NCBI RefSeq assembly: GCF_004341845.1 | Contig: NZ_SLVB01000001.1 | Coordinates: forward strand, 372,001 to 436,000 | Direction of reading: 5' to 3' | Length of the DNA stretch: 64,000 nt | Source: Novosphingobium sp. PhB165 | GTDB taxonomy: Bacteria; Pseudomonadota; Alphaproteobacteria; Sphingomonadales; Sphingomonadaceae | In this document: positions 18,202 through 31,266 of the stretch, in pieces | How the letters are laid out: every line of letters starts with the position of its first letter | How positions within the stretch are numbered: position 1 is the first letter of the stretch | Notes under the pieces: generated by a model | What the model was told of the DNA's origin: nothing | The model's database searches: none | What the model saw: only the letters and a program-made list of their open reading frames with translations | Program-made: the position numbers and the translations under genes

Positions 18202-19409
18202 TGCTGAGCACGATCCTGCTTCTCGCGCTGCGCTCGATCCGCCGCCACGTGCTGCGCTCGCTGTTGACGATGCTTGGCATTGTCATCGGCGTGGGCGCGG
18301 TGGTGTCGATGGTGACGCTGGGCCGGGCGACGACCGTGGCGGTGACGCAGCAAATTGCCGCGCTGGGCACAAACATCCTGCAAGTCCGTCCGGGGCAGGG
18401 CTTCGGTCGCGGCGGCGGCGGCACCACGCCGCGCGATTTCGACCCGTCCGATATCGTCGCAATCCGCCAGCAAGTGGGCGGGGTGACCGCTGTGGCCCCG
18501 TCGGTCTCGTCCAGCGCGACCGCGATTTTCGAGGGCGCCAACTGGTCCACCACGATCAACGGGACGACTTCGGATTACTTCAAGATCCAGCCCTGGCCGC
18601 TACAGGAAGGGCGCCTGTTTTCCGAGGATGAGGAAAGCGCGGGCAAGGCGGTCTGCATCATCGGTTCCACCGTTTCGCGCAACCTGTTCGGCAATGCCAA
18701 TCCCGTTGGAAAGCGCTTCCGTCTGGGGCAGGTGAGCTGCGACGTGATCGCCCTGCTTTCCACCAAGGGGCAGGCCGGGTTCGGCGGCGATCAGGACGAT
18801 ACCGTCATCATGCCGCTCAAGACCGTGCAGCGGCGGTTTCTGGGCACCACCACGATCCGCACCATTCTTGTGGGCATCGACGGCAACTATTCGAGCGAGC
18901 AGGTCCAGTCCACGCTGACCAACCTGCTGCGCGAACGGCGGCGGATCACGGCGGGCAAGGAAGACGATTTCAACATCTTCGACACCAAGCAGATATCGGA
19001 CACGCTGACCCAGACGACCACGATGCTGACGCGGATCGTTGCCGCCGTGGCGGCGATCAGCCTTGTCGTCGGCGGGATCGGCATCATGAACATCATGCTC
19101 GTCTCGGTGACAGAGCGCACGCGCGAGATCGGTATCCGTCTCGCCATCGGCGCCGTGGCGAGCGAGGTGCTGATGCAGTTTCTGGTGGAAGCCATCGTGC
19201 TGTCATGCCTGGGCGGACTGATCGGGCTGATCCTCGCGCAAATCGTGGTCGCCGCTGCGGTACCGCTGATGGGCGTGCCGTGGATCTTCGAGCCCGGCGT
19301 CAATCTCGGCGCTTTCGCGGTTTCTGCGATTATCGGCGTGGTCTTCGGCTATTTCCCGGCGCGGCGGGCAGCCAGTCTCAACCCCATCGACGCCCTGAGA
19401 CACGAGTAA
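18201..19409 (+). CDS. MacB-type ABC transporter permease
   Basis: This 402-residue protein starts at 18201, overlapping the ATPase stop by one base. The topology is MacB-like: one N-terminal transmembrane helix (about residues 18-40, LLTMLGIVIGVGAVVSMVTL), a large periplasmic domain (about 50-275) and three C-terminal helices with the FtsX-like segment VGGIGIMNIMLVSVTERTRE. A Gly-rich stretch (GRGGGGTTPRDFD) follows the first helix. It forms the inner-membrane part of the NodT-MacA-MacB pump. It is followed closely by fabI. Confidence 0.92.
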   Translation: MLSTILLLALRSIRRHVLRSLLTMLGIVIGVGAVVSMVTLGRATTVAVTQQIAALGTNILQVRPGQGFGRGGGGTTPRDFDPSDIVAIRQQVGGVTAVAPSVSSSATAIFEGANWSTTINGTTSDYFKIQPWPLQEGRLFSEDEESAGKAVCIIGSTVSRNLFGNANPVGKRFRLGQVSCDVIALLSTKGQAGFGGDQDDTVIMPLKTVQRRFLGTTTIRTILVGIDGNYSSEQVQSTLTNLLRERRRITAGKEDDFNIFDTKQISDTLTQTTTMLTRIVAAVAAISLVVGGIGIMNIMLVSVTERTREIGIRLAIGAVASEVLMQFLVEAIVLSCLGGLIGLILAQIVVAAAVPLMGVPWIFEPGVNLGAFAVSAIIGVVFGYFPARRAASLNPIDALRHE

Positions 19410-19435
19410 ACGTCACCAGGAGGAGAAGGCGGCAT

Positions 19436-20185
19436 ATGCGCGGACTGATCGTGGGCATGGCGAACGACCAGTCGCTCGCTTGGGGCTGCGCGGAGGCGCT
19501 GCGCGCCGGAGGCGCCGAACTGGCGATCACCTACCAGAACGACAAGGCACGCCGTTTCGTGGAACCGTTGGCGCAGGAACTGGAAGCCCCGATATTCGCG
19601 CCGCTGGACGTGACCGACCCGGCCCAAGTCGAGGCACTGTTCACGGAAATTGCGGAGCGTTGGGGCAGTCTCGATTTCCTGCTCCATTCGATCGCCTTCG
19701 CGCCGAAGGAGGACCTTCACGGCCGCGTGGTCGACAGCTCGGTGGAAGGGTTCTGCCTGGCGATGGACGTCTCCTGCCACTCATTGATCCGCCTCGCCCG
19801 CCATGCCGAGCCGCTGATGAAGGAGGGCGGGGCGATCCTGACGATGAGCTTCTACGGCTCCGAAAAGGTCGTGCCCAGCTATGGGATCATGGGCCCGGTC
19901 AAGGCCGCGCTGGAGGCGAGTGTGCGCTATCTGGCCGGGGAACTTGGGCCGTCCGGCATTCGCGTGAATGCCCTCTCGACCGGGCCGGTGCGCACGCGCG
20001 CGGCCTCCGGCCTCTCGCACCTTGATGCACTGATCCGCCTCGCCTCGGAGAAAGCGCCGCTGCACCAGTTGGTGACGATCGAGCAGATCGGCCACATGGC
20101 GGCGTTCCTGCTGGGCCCCAAGGCGCGCTTCGTGACCGGGCAGACTGTCTACGTCGATAGCGGCTACAACGCGGTGAGCGGGTGA
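19436..20185 (+). CDS. fabI: Enoyl-[acyl-carrier-protein] reductase (NADH), FabI type
   Basis: The 249-residue protein starts at the ATG at 19436 with purine-rich AGGAGGAGAAGG just upstream. It is an atypical short-chain dehydrogenase of the FabI type: the cofactor-binding N-terminus (GLIVGMANDQSLAWGCAEAL), the SIAFAPK loop, and the Tyr-X6-Lys catalytic pair at Tyr149 and Lys156 (SYGIMGPVKAAL). It reduces trans-2-enoyl-ACP in the last step of each fatty-acid elongation cycle. It follows the efflux permease by 26 bp and might be cotranscribed, although it is functionally unrelated. A second enoyl-ACP reductase elsewhere in the genome cannot be excluded. Confidence 0.92.
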   Translation: MRGLIVGMANDQSLAWGCAEALRAGGAELAITYQNDKARRFVEPLAQELEAPIFAPLDVTDPAQVEALFTEIAERWGSLDFLLHSIAFAPKEDLHGRVVDSSVEGFCLAMDVSCHSLIRLARHAEPLMKEGGAILTMSFYGSEKVVPSYGIMGPVKAALEASVRYLAGELGPSGIRVNALSTGPVRTRAASGLSHLDALIRLASEKAPLHQLVTIEQIGHMAAFLLGPKARFVTGQTVYVDSGYNAVSG

Positions 20186-20271
20186 ATGGGCAGCCGGTAT
20201 GAGGCGTGACCTTGCCGCCGGCTTCGATTAGGTTTCCGGATCCCGGAGCGATTTCAGCAGGGAGATTGGCG

Positions 20272-21108
20272 ATGTCGATGGGTGCGATCTTGGTGGCGAC
20301 GGACCTCAGCGCCCGAAGCGACCGTGCGATTGACCGTGCATTCGAACTGGGACGCGACCTCGGCGCGGCGGTGAAAGTGGTCCATGTCGTCAAGCCGGAG
20401 GGCCACACCGGGCTGCTGGAAGAACTGGTCGAAAGCCGCGTGCGCGAGACTCTGCCGGAACTGGGCGAGGGTGCTGAAATCCTGCTGCCGGAAGGCTCGC
20501 CGCCGGGCACCATCGCGCGGGTCGCCGGGGAACAGGGTGCGGCGCTGATCGTGGCCGGGGTGGCGCGGTTCAACCAGATTTCGGACTATTTCCTTGGCAC
20601 GGCGGTCGATTACCTTGTCCGCCATGCCGAAGTGCCGGTGCTGGTGGTCAAGCAGCGCCAGCGGGGGCTCTATCGCCGCCTGCTTGTGCCCAGCGACTTT
20701 TCGGCAGCGTCGAAAGCGGCCGTTCTGGCAGCGGCCCGCCTGTTTCCCGACGCCGCGATCCGGGTGGTGCACGTGTTCCACGTTGGTTTCGAGGGTTGGG
20801 GTGTGGCCGATCACGTGATGGAGGAAACGCTGGCCCGCGCCGAGGGAGACATGGCCGAATTCCTCGCCTCGTCGGACTTTGCGGACCTTAATCCCGGTCG
20901 GATCGAGGGCGTTCTGGCAGGCGGCGAGCCGGAGGTTGCATTGGGTAAGGCGATCGAGGCCTATCAGCCGGACCTTGTCGTGCTGGGGACGCAGGGCGGC
21001 GGCGTTCTGCGCCAACTGGCAGTGGGCAGCCGTGCCTCGTCGCTGCTTTCATGGGTCCGTCCCGATACCCTGATGGTGCGGCTTACCGAGCAGACCGAAA
21101 ACCCATAG
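20272..21108 (+). CDS. Tandem-domain universal stress protein
   Basis: I chose the ATG at 20272 (MSMGAILVATDLSARSDRA), which has GGGAG 7 bp upstream; 278 residues result. Two USP domains are arranged in tandem: about residues 3-130 (ATDLSARSDRAIDRAFELG ... VPVLVVKQR) and about 140-275 (LVPSDFSAASKAAVLAAARL ... LVVLGTQGGGVLRQLAVGSR). The second contains a G-x2-G-x9-G-like nucleotide-binding stretch. Tandem USPs are stress-associated ATP-binding proteins with no known catalytic product. The next gene encodes another stress-type protein. Confidence 0.88.
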   Translation: MSMGAILVATDLSARSDRAIDRAFELGRDLGAAVKVVHVVKPEGHTGLLEELVESRVRETLPELGEGAEILLPEGSPPGTIARVAGEQGAALIVAGVARFNQISDYFLGTAVDYLVRHAEVPVLVVKQRQRGLYRRLLVPSDFSAASKAAVLAAARLFPDAAIRVVHVFHVGFEGWGVADHVMEETLARAEGDMAEFLASSDFADLNPGRIEGVLAGGEPEVALGKAIEAYQPDLVVLGTQGGGVLRQLAVGSRASSLLSWVRPDTLMVRLTEQTENP

Positions 21109-21272
21109 CCGCCTGTGACCCTGTGAAAACACACAGTATCCATTGACGATCGAAGCATCCGGGCGCAGTCTGCATTGCACGTGTTCTACTAAAAGTTCGA
21201 TGTTCTGGTGTGTCAGCACTTTCGGTACGTTCAGGATGGTCTTGAGCGGCTGGAAGAGGTCAGGAGATGGAC

Positions 21273-21536
21273 ATGGGGTGGATTATCGCATTGATCGTGG
21301 GCGGTGTCGCCGGTTGGCTCGCCAGTCTCGTCATGAACCGCGACGCATCGATGGGTATTGTCTGGAACATCGTTGTCGGCTGCGTCGGCTCGGTGATCGG
21401 CAATTTCATCGCCAACCGCTTCGGAATTGCCGGATCGGTCAAGGAATTCTCCATCGTCGGCCTGATCGTGGCGTTTTTCGGCGCGGTGATCCTGCTCGCC
21501 ATCGTCAATTTCATCCAGCGCGGCACAGTCCGCTGA
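21273..21536 (+). CDS. GlsB/YeaQ/YmgE-family small membrane protein
   Basis: The protein has 87 residues from the ATG at 21273. An ATG at 21267 abuts the AGGAG sequence directly, whereas 21273 lies 6 bp from it, so the second ATG is preferred. The product is three hydrophobic helices with glycine motifs (MGWIIALIVGGVAGWLASLV; VVGCVGSVIGNFIANRFG; GLIVAFFGAVILLAIVNFI), typical of the transglycosylase-associated/GlsB family of stress-induced inner-membrane proteins. Function poorly understood. Confidence 0.9.
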   Translation: MGWIIALIVGGVAGWLASLVMNRDASMGIVWNIVVGCVGSVIGNFIANRFGIAGSVKEFSIVGLIVAFFGAVILLAIVNFIQRGTVR

Positions 21537-21603
21537 AATCCTGCTGAAGGCAGTACCGGCGGAACGCGGAGCGGCCGTTCGACGTGGAGTTGCAGAGGAC
21601 CTG

Positions 21604-22611
21604 ATGAAGGCAGGAACAAGGCTGGCGCTGGGCGCGTCATGTGTGCTTGGCGTAATGTGCTGGACGAACCCTGGCTTCGCGCAAGGCGCCAAGGCAACGT
21701 CTCCACCCGAATTCGCGCGGCGGATCGAGAATCTCAAGCCCGGCCAATGGGTCTGGGCGCCGACCGTGGCGCCTTCGGGGCCGGTCCTGGTCTATGTCGA
21801 TCTCTCGAAGCAGATTGCGCTGGTCTATCGCAACGGCGTGCGCATCGCGGCGGCCACGGTATCCAGCGGCAAGGACGGTTATGCCACGCCGACTGGTGTC
21901 TTCACCATCCTTCAGAAGGATGCGAAGCACCGCTCCAGCACGTACAACAACGCGCCGATGCCCTATCAGCAGCGGCTGACGTGGGATGGTGTCGCGCTTC
22001 ATGCGGGCGGCTTGCCCGGCTATCCCGAGAGCCACGGCTGCGTTCACTTGCCCTATGAGTTCGCGCGCGAACTGTTCTCCATCACCAAGCTGGGCGTCAC
22101 GGTCGTTGTCCAAGGCGACGCCGCCACGCATATGCGCACCAGCGAGAACAGCCTGCTCACCCCGTTCAACAATCGCGGCGAAGCGGTCGAGCATCAACCT
22201 CTGGCAGGCGGCGAGCAGTATCGCTGGAAGCCCGAACTGGAGCGCGAGGGGCCGCTCTCGATCATCGTTTCCAAGCTCGACCAGCGCGTGGTCGTGCTGC
22301 GCAACGGGACGGAGATCGGCCGCAGCATTGCCGAAGTGAATGACGATGATCCCGGCAGCCATGTCATTACGCTCGTGACGCAGGGCGGCAAGCCGCAATG
22401 GGTCTTCGTCGGCCTGCCCGGCCACAGCGACGACGAAGGGCGCGCGGTCGACGAGGCCGTGCTCAACCGTCTGCGCTTGCCACGCGGCTTCTATGAAAAA
22501 GTGAAGGCTGCCCTCACGCCCGGCGCGACCATCCTAATTACCGATTCGCGCGTGGGTGCCGAGCCGCTGGAACACCTCACGGTGATCGACGCGGTCAGGC
22601 CCGCGCCTTGA
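21604..22611 (+). CDS. L,D-transpeptidase (YkuD domain) with signal peptide
   Basis: The 335-residue protein starts at 21604 (AGAGGA 5 bp upstream) and has a signal peptide cleaved after about residue 27 (CWTNPGFAQG). The YkuD catalytic domain occupies about residues 60-170, with the active-site motif SHGCVHLPYEF (Cys146) and an upstream His in ALHAGGLPGYP. L,D-transpeptidases make 3-3 crosslinks or attach proteins to peptidoglycan in the periplasm. The C-terminal half (about 175-335) has a second, weaker repeat-like beta region (ERDGPLSIIVSKLDQRVVVL-like) without a Cys motif. It may act in envelope maintenance. Confidence 0.88.
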   Translation: MKAGTRLALGASCVLGVMCWTNPGFAQGAKATSPPEFARRIENLKPGQWVWAPTVAPSGPVLVYVDLSKQIALVYRNGVRIAAATVSSGKDGYATPTGVFTILQKDAKHRSSTYNNAPMPYQQRLTWDGVALHAGGLPGYPESHGCVHLPYEFARELFSITKLGVTVVVQGDAATHMRTSENSLLTPFNNRGEAVEHQPLAGGEQYRWKPELEREGPLSIIVSKLDQRVVVLRNGTEIGRSIAEVNDDDPGSHVITLVTQGGKPQWVFVGLPGHSDDEGRAVDEAVLNRLRLPRGFYEKVKAALTPGATILITDSRVGAEPLEHLTVIDAVRPAP

Positions 22612-22733
22612 TTCAGGCCGCCATCGCCGGGCATCCGGCCCGGGATTTGGGCCTCAAATCGGATATCCGGATCGGGTCGTCCCACCCGCTGCACATATCG
22701 TCGATGACAGGCGACAGCGGCCGCGCGGTTTGT

Positions 22734-22747
22734 CAGGTAAATACCTG
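22734..22747. promoter_or_regulatory. Palindrome upstream of the lactate operon
   Basis: CAGGTA-AA-TACCTG is a perfect 6-bp inverted repeat with a 2-nt centre, 38 bp before the lactate dehydrogenase start. It may be an operator. No family was assigned, and it does not match the known GntR-type LldR site as I recall it. Confidence 0.4.
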
Positions 22748-22785
22748 TCTCCCTTCGAATTCGTCATGGCTTCTGGAGAACTCGC

Positions 22786-23796
22786 GTGAAGATCGCCGTT
22801 TTCAGCACGAGACCCTACGACCGTGAATTCCTGGAGCAGGCAAACGAGGCCACCGGAGGGCGGCATGCCTTCTCGTGGTACGAGTCCCGGCTCAATGTGA
22901 CGACCGCCGATCTGGCGCGCGGACACGACTGCATCTGTGCTTTCGTCAACGACCATCTCGGCCGGGCTGAGCTGGACATTCTGGCCGGACAGGGCACCCG
23001 CCTGATCGCGCTGCGCAGCGCCGGTTTCAACAATGTCGATCTGGACGCAGCGCGCGATCTGAACCTCGAAATTGGCCGCGTGCCCGCCTATTCGCCCGAC
23101 GCCATTGCCGAACATGCGGTGGCGCTGATCCTCACGCTCAACCGCAAGATCCACAAGGCCTATGCCCGCGTGCGGGAGGGTAACTTCGCGCTGGAAGGCC
23201 TGCTCGGCTTCGACCTCAAGGGCAAGGTCGCCGGGGTGATCGGTACCGGCAAGATCGGCATCAACGTCGCCCGGATCCTCAAGGGTTTCGGCTGTGAGGT
23301 GGTGGCGAGTGATCCGTTCGAGACGGCTGAACTGACAGCCATCGGTGGCCGCTATGTGCCGCGCGATGAACTCTTCGCGATGTGCGACATCATCACGCTC
23401 CATTGCCCGCTCACACCGGATACGCACCATCTGATCGGCCGTGCGGCGATTGGGGCGATGAAGGACGGCGTCATGCTGATCAACACCAGCCGCGGCGCGG
23501 TGATGGATGCGCGCGCGGTAATCCACGGGCTCAAGAGCGGGCGGATCGGCTACGTCGGGCTCGACGTCTACGAGGAAGAGGAAGACCTGTTCTTTGAGGA
23601 CCTGTCCGAACAGGTGATCCGCGACGATGTCTTCGTGCGGCTGATGACCTTCCCCAACGTGCTCATCACCGGGCATCAAGGATTCTTCACGCGGGAGGCG
23701 ATGACAGCCATCGCCGGCACCACCATCGCCAATATCAGCGCGTTCGAGGACACGGGCGCGCCGCTTCATCCGGTCCAGGTCGAACGCCGGGGCTGA
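22786..23796 (+). CDS. ldhA: D-lactate dehydrogenase (2-hydroxyacid dehydrogenase family)
   Basis: The 336-residue protein starts at a GTG (22786) with GGAG 7 bp upstream. It is a D-2-hydroxyacid dehydrogenase of the LdhA type: the NAD-binding motif GVIGTGKIGINVARI, the catalytic Arg in LINTSRGAVMDARAV, Glu in the GYVGLDVYEEEEDLFFEDL segment, and His in ITGHQGFFTREAM. The 'YEEEEDLFFED' insertion is characteristic of D-lactate dehydrogenases of the E. coli LdhA group. It interconverts pyruvate and D-lactate with NAD(H). The lactate permease gene begins 4 bp after the stop, so the two are an operon. Confidence 0.9.
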   Translation: MKIAVFSTRPYDREFLEQANEATGGRHAFSWYESRLNVTTADLARGHDCICAFVNDHLGRAELDILAGQGTRLIALRSAGFNNVDLDAARDLNLEIGRVPAYSPDAIAEHAVALILTLNRKIHKAYARVREGNFALEGLLGFDLKGKVAGVIGTGKIGINVARILKGFGCEVVASDPFETAELTAIGGRYVPRDELFAMCDIITLHCPLTPDTHHLIGRAAIGAMKDGVMLINTSRGAVMDARAVIHGLKSGRIGYVGLDVYEEEEDLFFEDLSEQVIRDDVFVRLMTFPNVLITGHQGFFTREAMTAIAGTTIANISAFEDTGAPLHPVQVERRG

Positions 23797-23799
23797 CCC

Positions 23800-25314
23800 G
23801 TGGCAGGATTCGCGATCCTTCCGATCCTCCTCCTGGTGCTGTTGATGACTGTGCTGCGTTGGTCGGCGGCGGTGGCGGGGACAGTGGCAGCGGTCGCGGC
23901 GGCAACCGTGGCGGTCGTGGTTTTCCAGTTCGGCGAAACTCCGGCGGATCTTGCAGGCCCCATTCTGGAGGCGGCCTTCACGGCCGCGACGATCCTGTGG
24001 ATCATCTTTCCCGCGCTCTCGATCCACGAGTACCAGACCCACACCGGCGCCACCGGCGTGATCGGCAATTGGCTGTCCTCGATCTCCGATAGTCCGGCGG
24101 CGACGGCGCTGCTGCTGGGCTGGTTTTTCGCGCTGTTCCTCGAAGGTGCCTCGGGTTTCGGTACGCCGGTTGCCATTCTGGCGCCCATGCTGGTGGCGCT
24201 GGGGGTTTCGCCTTCGCGCGCGGTATTGACGGCGCTGCTGGGCCATGTCGTTGCGGTGTCGTTCGGAGCCGTAGGCGCGCCGATGGTACCGCTGCTGGAG
24301 GCCGGTCTGCTCGACGAGCGGCGACTGGCTCTGGAGATTCTGCTGCTCCATGCCTGCCTTGGCTGGGTCATGACCTTGCTGGTCGTGCGCTATGCGGCGG
24401 TCGGGCCGGCGATAGCAGGAGCGGCCGGAGCGAATGACGCCACGCCGATGGCGCGGCGTTTCGCTCTCGTCGCTGCCGTGTGCTTCTTCGGCGCAGCGGC
24501 AGTGGTCGCCATGCTGACGGGAGCTGAACTGCCGGCGCTGGGCGGCGCATTGCTGGGCGGTGCGCTGTTCGTCGCGTGGCTGCGGCGGGGGCCTTCCGCT
24601 TCCAGCCGCTCAGGGCCGGGCGTCACGGCCGTCCTGATGGCGGGGCTGCCGTACATCGTGCTGGTGGTGCTGATCCTCGGCAGTCGCCTGATCGGGCCGC
24701 TGCGCACGGCGCTGCGGGCCGATCGTATCGAATGGACATACGGAACCGGCTTTGGTGACGTGATGCTGCCGTTCTATCATCCCGGCACGATGCTGATGGC
24801 GGCGTTTCTGGTGACGGCGGTGGTCCATCGCTCGTCGCCGCGACTGGTCGGCACCTCCATGGTCGCGGCGGCGCGGCGGCTGCCGCAAGTCGCCATCGCG
24901 CTGGTGGCGGTGCTTACTCTGGCACGTTTCATGGTCCATGGCGGGCTGATCGATGCGCTGGCCGTGGGTGTGACCACGCTGTTCGGCCGGCTTTGGCCGC
25001 TGGCGGTGCCGCTGGTGGGCGCGCTCGGCTCGTTCGTGACGGGATCGGGGACCGCTTCGAACATTATCTTTGCCAATTTCCAGGTCGCGGCCGCAGATGC
25101 CGTACGCATGCCGCATGGGTTGGCGCTTGCAGGGCAGAGCGTGGGGTCCGCGATCGGCAACATCATTGCGCCGCACAATATCGTTGCAGGCACGGCGACG
25201 GTCGGCCTTGTTGGGCGTGAGGGGGAAACACTGGCGAGCACGGTGCCGATTTGCCTCGGCTACGTGGCCGCGGCCGGTGTGCTCGTACTGCTTTTGCAGA
25301 CGGTGCTGCCCTGA
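23800..25314 (+). CDS. L-lactate permease family transporter
   Basis: The 504-residue protein has many hydrophobic helices and starts at the GTG at 23800. It matches the LctP/LldP family: WSAAVAGTVAAVAAATVAVV at the N-terminus, FLEGASGFGTPVAILAPMLV (the characteristic EGASGFGTP segment) and GSFVTGSGTASNIIFANFQV, then NIIAPHNIVAGTATVGLVGREG near the C-terminus. Members import lactate or glycolate with protons. Its pairing with the D-lactate dehydrogenase gene suggests lactate uptake and oxidation, or lactate exchange. Exact substrate not provable from sequence. Confidence 0.9.
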   Translation: MAGFAILPILLLVLLMTVLRWSAAVAGTVAAVAAATVAVVVFQFGETPADLAGPILEAAFTAATILWIIFPALSIHEYQTHTGATGVIGNWLSSISDSPAATALLLGWFFALFLEGASGFGTPVAILAPMLVALGVSPSRAVLTALLGHVVAVSFGAVGAPMVPLLEAGLLDERRLALEILLLHACLGWVMTLLVVRYAAVGPAIAGAAGANDATPMARRFALVAAVCFFGAAAVVAMLTGAELPALGGALLGGALFVAWLRRGPSASSRSGPGVTAVLMAGLPYIVLVVLILGSRLIGPLRTALRADRIEWTYGTGFGDVMLPFYHPGTMLMAAFLVTAVVHRSSPRLVGTSMVAAARRLPQVAIALVAVLTLARFMVHGGLIDALAVGVTTLFGRLWPLAVPLVGALGSFVTGSGTASNIIFANFQVAAADAVRMPHGLALAGQSVGSAIGNIIAPHNIVAGTATVGLVGREGETLASTVPICLGYVAAAGVLVLLLQTVLP

Positions 25315-25347
25315 TCTGGCGGCAGTCCGGCTAACCGAATTCAGCCG

Positions 25348-26082
25348 TCAATGCCGGCGTGCGCAAAGCATTGCTGCGTCGGTGCTGTCATGGTCTTCGT
25401 AGCGCACCAGTATCTCGCCAAAACCCTTTTCGTGAAACAGGCGAAGAACGGCATCCAATGGATACTCGTTCATCTGCATTACCGGCGTATCGGCAGCCCT
25501 GCCGCCAAGCAGATTCAGCACGGCCTGTCCGCCAGGAACGATATGGCGAATATGATAGCCCAGTTTGTGCCAGAGGCTTTGATTGCGTTTCGTGGACAGT
25601 TGGATGAGGCATCCACCGCCGGGCCGCACGCGCTCAAGCAACTGGCTGAGAAGTACCATGCCGCGCGCGACCGGGATATGCTGAAATACGATGCAGCTAT
25701 TGACGAAATCGAACGTGCCCTCGACCCGCGAAAGCGTGTCGTCGGACAGGAGATAATCGATTTGCCGCCCTTCGCTGTTGCGACGGGCTTCTTCCAGCAT
25801 GGCCGGCGCAATATCGAGCCCGACGACCGCACCGAAGTGCCCGGATAGCGGAATGGTCAGCCGCCCTACACCGCATCCGAAATCCAGCGCGCGTTCGCGC
25901 GGCAAGGCACCGAAATGCCGTTCGATCTGCGCAACCCAATGGGCGACGAATGCTTGTCCGCTCTCGAAGAAATGCTGCCGGTTTGCATCGATATTGCCGC
26001 TGCGAAAGCGGGCATCGGTGAGAACCGCGTAATAAGGATCGCGCTCACCCCATAAGCGCCAATTGTGATCGCTGTCAGCCAT
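25348..26082 (-). CDS. Class I SAM-dependent methyltransferase
   Basis: The 244-residue protein has the methyltransferase fold: motif I LDFGCGVGRLTIPLSG at about residues 66-82, motif II GLDIAPAM, and the post-motif segment RVRPGGGCLIQLS. No membrane segments. Substrate unknown; the overall look is that of generic methyltransferases in glycan or small-molecule loci. Its base composition is visibly lower in GC than its neighbours, and upstream lies about 1 kb of AT-richer DNA without genes. It may therefore be an acquired gene; this is inference. Confidence 0.8.
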   Translation of the reverse strand: MADSDHNWRLWGERDPYYAVLTDARFRSGNIDANRQHFFESGQAFVAHWVAQIERHFGALPRERALDFGCGVGRLTIPLSGHFGAVVGLDIAPAMLEEARRNSEGRQIDYLLSDDTLSRVEGTFDFVNSCIVFQHIPVARGMVLLSQLLERVRPGGGCLIQLSTKRNQSLWHKLGYHIRHIVPGGQAVLNLLGGRAADTPVMQMNEYPLDAVLRLFHEKGFGEILVRYEDHDSTDAAMLCARRH

Positions 26083-29336
<3,254 letters not shown>

Positions 29337-29351
29337 ACTCGACGCGCATTG

Positions 29352-29391
29352 AAGAAAGGGGCGGGAGACTGCGGTCTTCCGCCCCTTTCTT
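29352..29391 (+). terminator. Strong intrinsic terminator after katG
   Basis: AAGAAAGGGGCGG at 29352-29364 pairs with CCGCCCCTTTCTT at 29379-29391. The stem continues inward through AGAC/GTCT to a 4-nt loop (TGCG). Confidence 0.88.
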
Positions 29392-29428
29392 GCGTTTCAA
29401 GGGTGCGCCGGCGCGCGATAAAAATCGG

Positions 29429-29448
29429 ATATAAAGATATCTTTATAT
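29429..29448. promoter_or_regulatory. Perfect 20-bp palindrome upstream of ahcY; candidate ArsR/SahR-type operator
   Basis: ATATAAAGATATCTTTATAT is identical to its reverse complement and lies about 100 bp before the ahcY start in otherwise GC-rich DNA. From memory, ArsR-family regulators of S-adenosylhomocysteine/methionine metabolism in Proteobacteria (SahR and relatives) use AT-rich palindromes containing AAAGATATCTTT upstream of ahcY and metH. The match is from recall and not verified here. Confidence 0.6.
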
Positions 29449-29550
29449 TTGCTTCCGGCCGAGCGAGCGGGTAGGGACGGCACCATCGCGGCGCCCTTCG
29501 CCATTCCGGTGCGGGGGCCGTAAAGGCAACACTTCCAGGAGTTCGCGCCC

Positions 29551-30966
<1,416 letters not shown>

Positions 30967-31021
30967 TTTGAGGTGGCGACGGGGTTGGGGCGATCTCTAC
31001 GGATCACCATCAGGCTCCGTC

Positions 31022-31089
31022 GTCCCCGCCCTTCGGCTGGCCGACAGGCCGGCCGCTCAGGATAAACTGCCCGTAGGGCAGGCGGGGAC
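31022..31089. repeat. REP-like inverted repeat between ahcY and divL
   Basis: GTCCCCGCC at 31022-31030 and GGCGGGGAC at 31081-31089 are complementary. Between them are a Gly-Cys-rich palindromic stretch around GGCCGACAGGCCGGCC and CTGCCC-GTA-GGGCAG. More inverted GC-rich sequence follows to about 31165. The structure resembles extragenic palindromic elements common in sphingomonads. Confidence 0.6.
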
Positions 31090-31193
31090 CCCGCTTCCTT
31101 CTTTCTTTCTCGCCCGCAGAACAAGCGGGACCGCCGCCTTCGCGGGGGCTACGGTGAAAAGAAGCGCGGAAGTCTACACAACCCGCGAACAAC

Positions 31194-31235
31194 ATGGGGA
31201 GAGTACCGGCACTGCGGTACTCTCCCCATTGTCTT
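31194..31235 (+). terminator. Intrinsic terminator between ahcY and divL
   Basis: ATGGGGAGAGTACCG at 31194-31208 and CGGTACTCTCCCCAT at 31215-31229 form a perfect 15-bp stem with a 6-nt loop, followed by TGTCTTT. It separates ahcY from the divL operon. Confidence 0.85.
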
Positions 31236-31266
31236 TGTAGTTCCGGCGCATCATAGCCAAGGGCGA

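Noticed and set aside
22654..24351. A 565-codon minus-strand frame over ldhA and lctP
   Set aside because: Antisense shadow of two clearly recognisable genes; the translated sequence has no domain.
29449..29550. Possible SAH or SAM riboswitch before ahcY
   Set aside because: I could not fit the known conserved cores to this leader; the palindrome upstream points to protein-based control instead. A covariance-model search would settle it.
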